DNA from: Clostridia bacterium
GTDB taxonomy: Bacteria > Bacillota > Clostridia > UBA1381
DNA length: 64,000 nucleotides
Direction: 5' to 3'
NCBI GenBank assembly: GCA_017415105.1
Contig: JAFQJD010000006.1
Location: 41,610-105,609 of the forward strand
The stretch's first letter is position 1, and the number at the start of each line of letters is the position of its first letter. The position numbers and the translations under genes were made by a program. Shown here in pieces: positions 25,683 through 33,752 of this stretch. The notes beneath the pieces are model-generated. The model ran no database searches. It was not told where the DNA came from and worked only from the letters and a program-made list of their open reading frames with translations.

Positions 25683-25715
25683 GGCATATATACTATATAG
25701 AAAAGGATGAAAACA

Positions 25716-27086
25716 ATGGAAAAAAGAGAAAAATTTTCATCGAGATTAGGATTTATTCTGATTTCGGCAGGTTGTGCAATTGGTCTTGGTAATGTTTACC
25801 GTTTCCCGATTCTTGCAGGTTCATACGGCGGTGCATTATTTGTGCTAATCTATATTGGCTTTTTGATTTTACTTGGTTTGCCGGTAATGACAATGGAGCT
25901 TTCAGTGGGCCGTGCAAGTCAGAAGAGTATTGCAGCATCGTTTGACACACTTGAAAAACCCGGTCAGAAATGGCATTGGCTGAAATTTATGGGTATGGCA
26001 GGAAACTATCTTCTGATGATGTTCTATACCGTAATATCCGGCTGGATGTTCATTTACTTTATCAAGTATGCCGGTGGTTCTATAATGGCTTATAATACCG
26101 CAGAACAGCTTGGCGGAGTATTCGGTGGCGTTGTGACCAATCCCGGACTTCTCACAATCTCAACATTTTCGGTAATTATTTTGTGTTTTGGAATTTGTTC
26201 TTTGGGACTTCAGAAGGGTGTTGAGCGAATAACCAAGGTGATGATGATATTGCTGTTTGTGCTTATGATTGGTATTGCAATCTATTCCTGCACACTTGAT
26301 AAGGCGGCAGAAGGACTTAAATTCTACCTTATACCAAGTCTTGATGCTGTGAAAGAGCACGGTTTATGGACAGTTATTTCAGCTGCTATGGGGCAGTCCT
26401 TCTTCACATTGAGCATTGGTATCGGTTCAATCGCCATCTTCGGTAGCTATATAAGCAAGGACAGAAGTCTTACAGGCGAAGCTATTACTATTATGTCGCT
26501 TGATACATCTGTTGCGTTAATATCGGGACTTATCATTTTCCCTGCTTGCTTTACTTATAACAACGGTGTAACGGCAGATGCATCAACCGTTGGTGCAAGT
26601 TTCCTATTCACAACGCTTTCAAGCATATTCAATGCAATGCCTGGAGGAAGACTAATCGGTGCACTGTTCTTCGTGTTTATGTCGTTTGCGGCACTTTCAA
26701 CGGTTATCGCAGTATTTGAGAATATTATGTCGTTCTGGCTTGACCTCACAAAGCTCAGCCGTAAAAAGGTTGCAATTATAAACATACTGCTTATGATGGT
26801 ACTGTCATTGCCGGCAGTTTTAGGCTTGAGCGTATGGGATAATATTGCAATTGCAGGTAAGGGAATAATGGATATAGAGGACTATACAGTTTCAAATATC
26901 CTTCTTCCGGTAGGTAGCTTATTCTATGTGCTGTTCTGCACAACACGCTATGGCTGGGGCTGGGATAAGTATTTTGAAGAGGTTAACACCGGCAAAGGTC
27001 TGAAGCTTGCAAGGTTCTTTAAGCCGTATTTTAAATACATTTTACCGCTTATAATTATCGCAGTGCTTATAATGTCGATATTTTAA
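25716..27086 (+). CDS. Sodium-dependent transporter, NSS (SNF) family
   Basis: About 456 residues. ATG 25716 has AAAGGATG upstream; ATG 25707 is too close to it. About 11-12 membrane helices. The N-terminal GCAIGLGNVYRFP is the unwound helix-1 sodium/substrate site of the neurotransmitter:sodium symporter family, and helix 6 to 8 regions (GQSFFTLSIGIGSIAIFGSY) agree. Bacterial members import amino acids with sodium. It has its own promoter; the cargo is unknown. Confidence 0.92.
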   Translation: MEKREKFSSRLGFILISAGCAIGLGNVYRFPILAGSYGGALFVLIYIGFLILLGLPVMTMELSVGRASQKSIAASFDTLEKPGQKWHWLKFMGMAGNYLLMMFYTVISGWMFIYFIKYAGGSIMAYNTAEQLGGVFGGVVTNPGLLTISTFSVIILCFGICSLGLQKGVERITKVMMILLFVLMIGIAIYSCTLDKAAEGLKFYLIPSLDAVKEHGLWTVISAAMGQSFFTLSIGIGSIAIFGSYISKDRSLTGEAITIMSLDTSVALISGLIIFPACFTYNNGVTADASTVGASFLFTTLSSIFNAMPGGRLIGALFFVFMSFAALSTVIAVFENIMSFWLDLTKLSRKKVAIINILLMMVLSLPAVLGLSVWDNIAIAGKGIMDIEDYTVSNILLPVGSLFYVLFCTTRYGWGWDKYFEEVNTGKGLKLARFFKPYFKYILPLIIIAVLIMSIF

Positions 27087-27142
27087 TTAAAATGGGGAAT
27101 GAAAAAACGGGATGCTAAAAATAACATAAGGTGGGAGATTAT

Positions 27143-27880
27143 ATGCAAAAGTTTCTGACACTGGCATTTTTGTTCTTTATAGGTTCCGTGGCGGGCTGGG
27201 TGATAGAGCTGATATTTCGTCGATTTGTTTCATCTTCAAACCCTGAGCACAAATGGATAAACCCCGGCTTTTGTACGGGCCCGTATCTTCCTATTTACGG
27301 AGTTGGCTTGTGTGTTCTTTACCTGTTGGCACAACTAGGGAATTATATCGGAATGGATAACGGTTTTTTTAGAAAAGGGACTCTGTTCTTCGTAATGGCG
27401 ATAATGATGACAGCGATTGAATATATTGCGGGAATTATCTGTTTAAAGAGCCATAGCGTACGACTTTGGGATTACAGTGATGAATGGGGAAATATACAAG
27501 GTATTATATGCCCTAAATTTTCTATTGTATGGGCTGTTATGGGAGCAGTTTATTACTTTGCAATCCATCCATATATATTAGGAGCACTTGACTGGCTCTC
27601 AAAAAACTATATGTTTTCGTTCTTTATCGGACTATTCTTTGGCGTTTTCATATTAGATGTGGCACATTCAACACAGCTCATTGTTAAACTCAAAGAATAT
27701 TCAGAGGAACACGATGTTATAGTACGTTATGAGATGATTAAAGCAAGCATCAGGAAGCGGCATGACCAAACAAAAGAAAAGTATCGCTTTTTCCGTCCGT
27801 TTAAATCTGATAAACCACTGCATGAATTGTTAAGAGAATATGCGGATACGTTTGAAATGAGAAAAAAGTATAAAAAGTAA
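27143..27880 (+). CDS. Putative ABC-transporter type IV-like membrane protein
   Basis: 245 residues from ATG 27143 (AAGGTGGGAG upstream). Several membrane helices. GWVIELIFRRF near residue 20 and the HKWINPGFCTGPYLPIYG segment match the CmpB-like 'putative ABC-transporter type IV' family common in Clostridia, usually of unknown function and without a partner ATPase. The C-terminal 60 residues are basic and cytoplasmic. Confidence 0.75.
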   Translation: MQKFLTLAFLFFIGSVAGWVIELIFRRFVSSSNPEHKWINPGFCTGPYLPIYGVGLCVLYLLAQLGNYIGMDNGFFRKGTLFFVMAIMMTAIEYIAGIICLKSHSVRLWDYSDEWGNIQGIICPKFSIVWAVMGAVYYFAIHPYILGALDWLSKNYMFSFFIGLFFGVFILDVAHSTQLIVKLKEYSEEHDVIVRYEMIKASIRKRHDQTKEKYRFFRPFKSDKPLHELLREYADTFEMRKKYKK

Positions 27881-27934
27881 TAAAACGAAAAAATAAAATC
27901 ATAATATAAATGTTGATAGAAAGGAGGTCATATT

Positions 27935-28093
27935 ATGAAAAAGTATGTTTGTGACGTATGTGGCTGGGTTTACGACGAAGAAGCCGGAGCACCTGATATG
28001 GGAATCGCACCCGGAACGAAGTTTGAGGATTTACCCGATGATTTTGCTTGTCCGCTTTGTGGTGTAGATAAGGATTCATTCTCAGAAGAATAA
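27935..28093 (+). CDS. Rubredoxin
   Basis: 52 residues, the classic rubredoxin length. Two CxxCG knuckles, CDVCGWVYD (Cys 6 and 9) and CPLCGVDK (Cys 39 and 42), bind a single iron. [15 protein letters not shown] is conserved. It carries electrons in anaerobes, often to oxygen- or peroxide-reducing enzymes. AAAGGAGG lies upstream, and a terminator follows. Confidence 0.97.
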   Translation: MKKYVCDVCGWVYDEEAGAPDMGIAPGTKFEDLPDDFACPLCGVDKDSFSEE

Positions 28094-28098
28094 AAAAG

Positions 28099-28129
28099 AT
28101 TCCCGCACCCTTTGTTGTGCGGGGATTTT
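28099..28129 (+). terminator. Rubredoxin terminator
   Basis: CCCGCAC (28102-28108) pairs with GTGCGGG (28117-28123), followed by ATTTTA. Confidence 0.75.
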
Positions 28130-28144
28130 ACATAGGAGGCAATT

Positions 28145-28897
28145 ATGGAATTGGTATTGATTACGGCACTTGGAGTCGGCGGTGCAACAGTAATCGGTGC
28201 GGTGATTGGGTTTATATTCAAGAAAATGTCGCACAGGTTTTCAGATATTGTGCTGTCGTTTGCGGCAGGCGTTATGCTTGCGGCAGCGGTTTTGGGGCTT
28301 GTTATTCCGTCCTTGGAATATGGCGGAAAATTTGGGCTTATTGTGACCGTAGCAGGAATTTTTGCAGGTGCTGTGTGTCTTAACCTTATAGATAAGCTCG
28401 TGCCGCATCTGCATAAGCTTGTGGGCAAGGATATAGAAACACACAATAACGCAAATCTTGGTAAGGTGCTACTGTTTGTAACGGCTATTGCGATACATAA
28501 TCTGCCTGAAGGTATTGCAGCAGGTGTCGGATTTGGCTCGGGCGATACGTCGCAGGCACTCTTGATTGCCGGTGGTATTGCATTGCAGAACATTCCAGAG
28601 GGTATGGTTATTATTGCACCAATGCTTGCCGCAGGTGTGAAGCCGGGCAAGACGTTTGTCTGTGCAATGCTCACGGGCGTAGTTGAGGTTATAGGTACAC
28701 TTATCGGATATTTTGCGGTTAGTGTGGCGTCAGTCATTCTGCCGTTTGCACTTGCGTTTGCAGGCGGTACTATGCTCTACGTAATAAGTGATGAAATGAT
28801 ACCTGAAACTCACGCACACGGCAGTGAGCGTGGAGCGACATATGCACTTTTAGTTGGATTTTGTATAATGCTCATCAGTGATGTGTTATTAGGGTAA
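28145..28897 (+). CDS. ZIP-family metal transporter
   Basis: 250 residues, about eight membrane helices. The helix-4 motif HNLPEGIAAGVGFG and helix-5 QNIPEGMVI form the metal site of ZIP proteins of the ZupT/GufA type. It likely imports zinc or other divalent metals. ATG 28145 is preceded by AGGAGG. It converges on an AraC gene, with a shared terminator between. Confidence 0.92.
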   Translation: MELVLITALGVGGATVIGAVIGFIFKKMSHRFSDIVLSFAAGVMLAAAVLGLVIPSLEYGGKFGLIVTVAGIFAGAVCLNLIDKLVPHLHKLVGKDIETHNNANLGKVLLFVTAIAIHNLPEGIAAGVGFGSGDTSQALLIAGGIALQNIPEGMVIIAPMLAAGVKPGKTFVCAMLTGVVEVIGTLIGYFAVSVASVILPFALAFAGGTMLYVISDEMIPETHAHGSERGATYALLVGFCIMLISDVLLG

Positions 28898-28902
28898 GTT
28901 AA

Positions 28903-28931
28903 AGGGATTGAACAACTGTTCAATCCCTTTT
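28903..28931. terminator. Bidirectional terminator, copy 1 (identical to 36932-36960)
   Basis: GGGATTGAAC-AACT-GTTCAATCCC with T-run. The 29 bases are identical to the copy at 36932-36960 on the other side of the glycyl radical enzyme operon. The left part overlaps the end of the minus-strand AraC gene. Confidence 0.9.
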
Positions 28932-29714
28932 AAAATGCTCACGTCTGTATTCACTTGGAGTTTGTCCGGTTTTCAGCTTAAAAATCTTACCGAAATGATA
29001 TACACTGTTGTATCCTAAAGACAATGCAATGTCACCGACAAGGTTCTTTTCGCTCATAAGCAGTTCCTTTGCTCGCTCAATACGCATATTGGTGACATAT
29101 TCCTTGGGCGTTGTGCCGAATTTCTGCTGAAATAGTTTTTCAAAATAGCGGGAGCTGATGCCGGATATTTCAGAGAGATACTCAATACGGAAATCGCTAT
29201 CAAGATAATTTGTGGGCAGGAAATTTACAGCCTCGGAAATTTTTGAATATTTATCCGATGTCATATATAGATTTTTTTGCTTGATAATTGAGTAGACAAT
29301 TTTATAGAAAACTGATTTGCAGGCAGAGTTTGTGCCTGCTTTTTTTCTGTTCCACGTTTTTTCTATATCAGTAAAAAGCGACCGGACAGTATTGTTTTTT
29401 TCAAATTTCACGATAAAAGGCTCAGTCTGAAAATCTGAGTCAAACTCAAAATCAATTGTCATTACAAGGCTTCTTTTGCCATTCAGGGTTATACCGTATT
29501 CGTATCCCCGAGGGATATATATAATTGAGTCGGGAACAGCCGTGATACTTTTGTTCTTAAAATGATAAGTTTCCTCACCCCCAAATGTGTAAAGAAATCC
29601 GTGATGGTATCTGCCGCGGTTTCTCATAGGATATGAGTCTGCCCCCATATCATATAAATTGACAAGATTTATTTCTGAAACCAACAAGTTATCTAACCAT
29701 TCGATTATATCCAT
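28920..29714 (-). CDS. AraC-family regulator of the glycyl radical enzyme operon
   Basis: 264 residues from ATG 29714 (GAGGTG six bases upstream). The N-terminal cupin-like region contains YHHGFLYTFGGEETYHFKNK. The C-terminal AraC domain has two HTH motifs (RIEYLSEISGISSRYFEKLF; DIALSLGYNSVYHFGKIFK) and ends TPSEYRR. It is divergent from the operon beginning at 29868, which it probably controls. Confidence 0.88.
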   Translation of the reverse strand: MDIIEWLDNLLVSEINLVNLYDMGADSYPMRNRGRYHHGFLYTFGGEETYHFKNKSITAVPDSIIYIPRGYEYGITLNGKRSLVMTIDFEFDSDFQTEPFIVKFEKNNTVRSLFTDIEKTWNRKKAGTNSACKSVFYKIVYSIIKQKNLYMTSDKYSKISEAVNFLPTNYLDSDFRIEYLSEISGISSRYFEKLFQQKFGTTPKEYVTNMRIERAKELLMSEKNLVGDIALSLGYNSVYHFGKIFKLKTGQTPSEYRREHFKRD

Positions 29715-29815
29715 AAACAACACCTCATTTGCAGTATAATGCCATTATATCAGATATTTATCATAAAATCAAGAAAAAATTTTGTTCGGAAAAGCACTAT
29801 TCATTCGGCAAAAAG

Positions 29816-29837
29816 CATTTACAAAAATATGTAAATG
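29816..29837. promoter_or_regulatory. Inverted repeat in the AraC-glycyl radical enzyme intergenic region
   Basis: CATTTACA-AAAATA-TGTAAATG, perfect 8-bp arms, 31 bases before the glycyl radical enzyme start. A candidate operator; no clear -35/-10 pair was identified beside it. Confidence 0.5.
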
Positions 29838-29867
29838 TAGTATTGTATTGTAAAAGGAGAGAGAGGT

Positions 29868-32111
29868 ATGAAATATATAACAGATTCAGACAGACGCTAT
29901 ATTGAAAATAAATACCACCGTCAGGACCAACCGTTTGACCCGTATAAGAGATATGCATATCACGGTTATGAGTTTGACCAAAGTACCGGATTAAACGATG
30001 AGGAGATGCTGTGTGGACTTGAAAGGTTATATGAAACAACAAAAAGTATACCGCGTTGTTTAGCAAAAGCAAAAGCGTTTTCCTATGTGCTCGATAATAT
30101 GCGAATTGATGTAAATGAGCATGATTACTTTGTCGGTTTGTATAACTGGGGAAGACTGTTAGGCGAAACATTTATGGGAAAATGGTACAAAGAAATAGAC
30201 GAAAGTATGCCGGAAACAATGGAGCTTATTAACGATTTATCAGAATCGGGTACAGCAAGTGTATGGCTTGATACAGAGCATTTTGTGCCGAACTGGGAAA
30301 TGATTATGGAGCTTGGAATCCCGGGAATTCTTGATAATGTGAGAAAGCATCGCAGTTATCATAATGAAGAAGACCTTACCGAACAGCAAAAAGCATATTT
30401 TGATTCTATGGAATTGGAGTATGAAGCAATTTTAAGACTGATCGGAAGACTTCATGATTATGCGAAAAAGCAAAATCACAAAAAAGCAGTGCTGATAGCT
30501 CAAACGATGGAAAATCTGAAAAACGGAGCACCAAAAACATTTTTGGATGCAATTGAGCTGATGTACATTTTCTTTATGTGTTCTGAGTATGTTGAGCAGT
30601 ATCAGGCACGTTCTTTAGGAAACGGACTTGACCATACGCTTATAGAATTTTATGAAAGTGATATAGCAAGAGGGAAATTCACTCACGATGAAATTAAAAG
30701 CTTTATAGCGTATTTTCTGTTGCAATTTGATTCAATAGGTCATCCTCAGGGGCATCCGTTCTATTTAAGCGGTATGGGTGCGGACGGAAAAGACAGGACA
30801 TCCCAGCTTACTTATGATATACTTGACGTTTATGAATCATTGAACATATTTAATCCGAAACTGCAGATAAAACTGCATCCCGATACTCCGGATGTGCTGA
30901 TAGATAAAGTAGTACGTATGATTCGCAGCGGAAAGAACAGCGTTGTATTTTGTTGTCAACCGGGTATTATTAAATCGCTGATGACGTGTTACGGGGCGAG
31001 TTTTGAAGAAGCTTGTGAGTGTGACATAAGCGGATGTAATGAGCAACATATTAAAGCAAATGAAGCGTGTATGATATCGGCACTTCCCAATGCGGCAAAA
31101 GCTGTTAACTATGTTTTCAGCAACGGAATTGATTCTGTTACCGGCAAAAAACTCGGTTTAGAAACCGGGGATGTGACATCCTTCAGTTCGTTTGATGAAT
31201 TTTACAATGCATTTCTCAAACAAATGGCGAACATTGTTGATGTATGTATTGACATAGCAAATTCGCGTGAAAAGTATGTGGGTGATATTAATCCGTCAGT
31301 ATTGCTTTCGGCGATAACTCCAAATAGCCTCGAAACTATGAAGGACGCATATTCTTCCGGTGTAAAATATCCGACATCGGCACTCTTGCTTTGCTCCTTT
31401 GCGAGTGCTGTGGATTCATTGCTTGCTGTCAAGGAACTGGTGTATGATGACAAGCAGGTTTCAATGAGGGAGTTGAAAAAAGCTCTGGAGAATAACTGGG
31501 ACGGCTATGAGCATCTCAGGAAAAAGGCAGTGAATATAAAGCACAGATACGGAAACGGTGATAGTGAAGCAGACAAATTTGCTGCAGAGTTTTTCAAGTG
31601 GTTTGCCGCATATGTAAACGGTCGCCCGAACAGTCGCGGCGGTGTCTTTAAAACCGGCGTTCCGTCCACGATGGAGTTTGCAATGCAGGGCAAGGTAACG
31701 GAAGCCACTCCTGACGGACGAAGAATGGGTGAGGAGTTATCAAGGAACATTGCACCGGTAGCAGGAGCGGAGCGAAAGGGAATAACAGGAACATTACGTT
31801 CTGCAATGCAACTTGAAACGCACCTGTTTTGTGAAGCCTGCGTTGTGGATATGATGTTGCATCCTTCAGCGGTGCAGGGCGAAGAAGGTCTTGAGGCTAT
31901 GAAGGCTTTGATAAAAACCTTTATGAAAAATGACGGAATGAGCATTCAGTTCAATATTTTTGATGCCGCCACACTGCGTGATGCACGGAAAAATCCTGAA
32001 AAATACGGCGATTTACAGGTGAGAATTACCGGCTGGAATGCATTGTGGAACAAGATGAGCGAGGAAGAGCAGGAAGCATATATAATACGAGCCGAAAGTC
32101 TCGCACAGTAA
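29868..32111 (+). CDS. Glycyl radical enzyme 1 (PFL-like superfamily, uncharacterised)
   Basis: 747 residues. The thiyl cysteine is C390 in DISGCNEQ, where Glu392 corresponds to the GCxE general base of dehydratases/lyases such as glycerol dehydratase. The C-terminal radical loop is RITGWNALW with the radical glycine at 722; Trp replaces the usual Tyr. The HPSAV segment and the full-length alpha/beta barrel appearance fit the superfamily. It is not a pyruvate formate-lyase, which has adjacent cysteines. First gene of an operon with an SGNH hydrolase, EamA transporter, a second glycyl radical enzyme and an activase. Substrate unknown. GGAGAGAG precedes ATG 29868. Confidence 0.9.
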   Translation: MKYITDSDRRYIENKYHRQDQPFDPYKRYAYHGYEFDQSTGLNDEEMLCGLERLYETTKSIPRCLAKAKAFSYVLDNMRIDVNEHDYFVGLYNWGRLLGETFMGKWYKEIDESMPETMELINDLSESGTASVWLDTEHFVPNWEMIMELGIPGILDNVRKHRSYHNEEDLTEQQKAYFDSMELEYEAILRLIGRLHDYAKKQNHKKAVLIAQTMENLKNGAPKTFLDAIELMYIFFMCSEYVEQYQARSLGNGLDHTLIEFYESDIARGKFTHDEIKSFIAYFLLQFDSIGHPQGHPFYLSGMGADGKDRTSQLTYDILDVYESLNIFNPKLQIKLHPDTPDVLIDKVVRMIRSGKNSVVFCCQPGIIKSLMTCYGASFEEACECDISGCNEQHIKANEACMISALPNAAKAVNYVFSNGIDSVTGKKLGLETGDVTSFSSFDEFYNAFLKQMANIVDVCIDIANSREKYVGDINPSVLLSAITPNSLETMKDAYSSGVKYPTSALLLCSFASAVDSLLAVKELVYDDKQVSMRELKKALENNWDGYEHLRKKAVNIKHRYGNGDSEADKFAAEFFKWFAAYVNGRPNSRGGVFKTGVPSTMEFAMQGKVTEATPDGRRMGEELSRNIAPVAGAERKGITGTLRSAMQLETHLFCEACVVDMMLHPSAVQGEEGLEAMKALIKTFMKNDGMSIQFNIFDAATLRDARKNPEKYGDLQVRITGWNALWNKMSEEEQEAYIIRAESLAQ

Positions 32112-32130
32112 ATGGAAAGGATTTATAACT

Positions 32131-32823
32131 ATGAAAAAAATATTATTACTTGGCGATTCAATAAGAATGGGTTATGATAACTATGTAAAAGAAAGTATGG
32201 CAGATGTTGCAGAGGTATATTTCCCGGAGGAGAACTGTGCTTTTACAACAAACATATTAAGAAACCTGCACGGGTGGACAGATAATTTGAAGCTATATGA
32301 AGCAGATGCTGTTCATTTCAACGTAGGACATTGGGACACATTAAGAATTTACGGTGACGACTGCCTCACAAAACCGGAGGTTTACCGTGACAATCTTGAA
32401 CGTATTATAAAGAGAATAAATCTTCTGTTCCCGGATGCGAAGATTATATTTGCAACAAGCACACCTTGTATAGAATCGGGATATATAGCAGATTTTGAGG
32501 TGCGTTGTGATAAAGATATCAGAAAGTATAACAAAATTGCCTGTGAAGTGATGGAAAAACACGGCATTATTTTAAACGATTTGTATAAGCTTCTGGAGGA
32601 TAAACCGGAAAGCTATCATTCGGATCAGTCGCACTACTATACTCCTGAGGCTACCGTGCTTATGGGCGACAGGGTTTCTGCTGTGCTTTGTGATGCACTT
32701 GACATTGACAAATCAAAGCTTGTAAAACCTGATATGTCACATTTTGAGTTGAGGCAGGCAAAGGGTGACAAGGAAATGTATATAAAACGTGGCGATATTT
32801 ATGTAAGTGTTTTGGGAATATAA
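32131..32823 (+). CDS. SGNH/GDSL-like hydrolase
   Basis: 230 residues, cytoplasmic (no signal peptide). LLLGDSIRMGY at 5-15 is block I with the nucleophile Ser. FNVGHWD takes the place of the GxND block, so the usual Asn is replaced. YHSDQSHYYTPEA contains the Asp-x-x-His triad end. The family is mainly esterases. Placed between a glycyl radical enzyme and a transporter, it may deacylate the pathway's substrate. 19 bases after the first radical enzyme, with GGAAAGGA upstream. Confidence 0.82.
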   Translation: MKKILLLGDSIRMGYDNYVKESMADVAEVYFPEENCAFTTNILRNLHGWTDNLKLYEADAVHFNVGHWDTLRIYGDDCLTKPEVYRDNLERIIKRINLLFPDAKIIFATSTPCIESGYIADFEVRCDKDIRKYNKIACEVMEKHGIILNDLYKLLEDKPESYHSDQSHYYTPEATVLMGDRVSAVLCDALDIDKSKLVKPDMSHFELRQAKGDKEMYIKRGDIYVSVLGI

Positions 32824-32825
32824 CT

Positions 32826-33746
32826 ATGGCGACTAAAAAATCATTTTTTCAAAGTAAAAGGAATGTTGTCTTAATTGCAATTTTCTATACATTCTTGTGG
32901 GGAACGGCATTTCCACTTGTAAAGATGTGTATGGAAAGCTTTGAAATTTCTGATTCTGATAATATGTCAAAGTGTCTTGTGGCAGGAATAAGGTTTGCGT
33001 TTTCAGGTTTTTTTACGCTCGTGTGGTGTGCATTTAAGGATGAAACAAAAATCAGATTATCACCATCGCAGTTTAAGCACGTGTTGTTTTACGGACTGCT
33101 CGCAACCGCTTTGCAATATTCATTTACATATATCGGATTATCAAGGATTGATGGCTCAAAGGGTGCAATATTTGACCAGTTATGCGTGTTTGTTATCGTG
33201 CTTGCAAGCGGAATATTTTTCAGAGATGACAGACTGAATTTAAAAAAGATAACAGGCTGTATTTTGGGCTTTCTCGGAGTGCTTGTGATAAACACAAACG
33301 GTGTAAGCTTTGAATTCAGCTTAGACGGTGAAGGTATTATGCTTTGTGCCGTGCTTTGTCAGACCGCATCGTATTTTGTGGCAAAAAACACAGCACAAAC
33401 TATTTCAGCTCCAAAGCTTGTGGGATACGGTCAGTTGATTGGCGGAATTTTGCTTTGTGGCTTTGCAATCCTTGCCGGGGGAAGAATACAGACGGTGAAT
33501 GTAACTGCTGTTATCGCACTTCTGATGCTTATCGCAATATCGGCAATAGCGTATGTGTTATCACTTATGCCGCTTAAATATTTTCCTGCATCGGAGGTAT
33601 CATCATTTAATCTTTTGATAACAGTTTTTGGTGTTGTTATGTCGGCTGTCGTGCTGGGAGAAAACATTTTCAGATGGAACTATCTTGTTTCGCTTATTCT
33701 GATAAGTTCAGGAATTATAGTAATAAATATGAAAGGATCAAGGTAA
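32826..33746 (+). CDS. EamA (DMT) family transporter
   Basis: 306 residues with ten predicted membrane helices in two repeated EamA halves; FLWGTAFPLVK in helix 1 is typical. The start is 2 bases after the hydrolase stop, so translation is coupled. It may import or export the metabolite handled by the glycyl radical enzymes. Confidence 0.9.
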   Translation: MATKKSFFQSKRNVVLIAIFYTFLWGTAFPLVKMCMESFEISDSDNMSKCLVAGIRFAFSGFFTLVWCAFKDETKIRLSPSQFKHVLFYGLLATALQYSFTYIGLSRIDGSKGAIFDQLCVFVIVLASGIFFRDDRLNLKKITGCILGFLGVLVINTNGVSFEFSLDGEGIMLCAVLCQTASYFVAKNTAQTISAPKLVGYGQLIGGILLCGFAILAGGRIQTVNVTAVIALLMLIAISAIAYVLSLMPLKYFPASEVSSFNLLITVFGVVMSAVVLGENIFRWNYLVSLILISSGIIVINMKGSR

Positions 33747-33752
33747 ATTATT

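Noticed and set aside
32826..33746. Glycyl radical enzyme operon as a bacterial microcompartment locus
   Set aside because: No shell protein genes, no aldehyde dehydrogenase and no encapsulation-type N-terminal extension on the enzymes.
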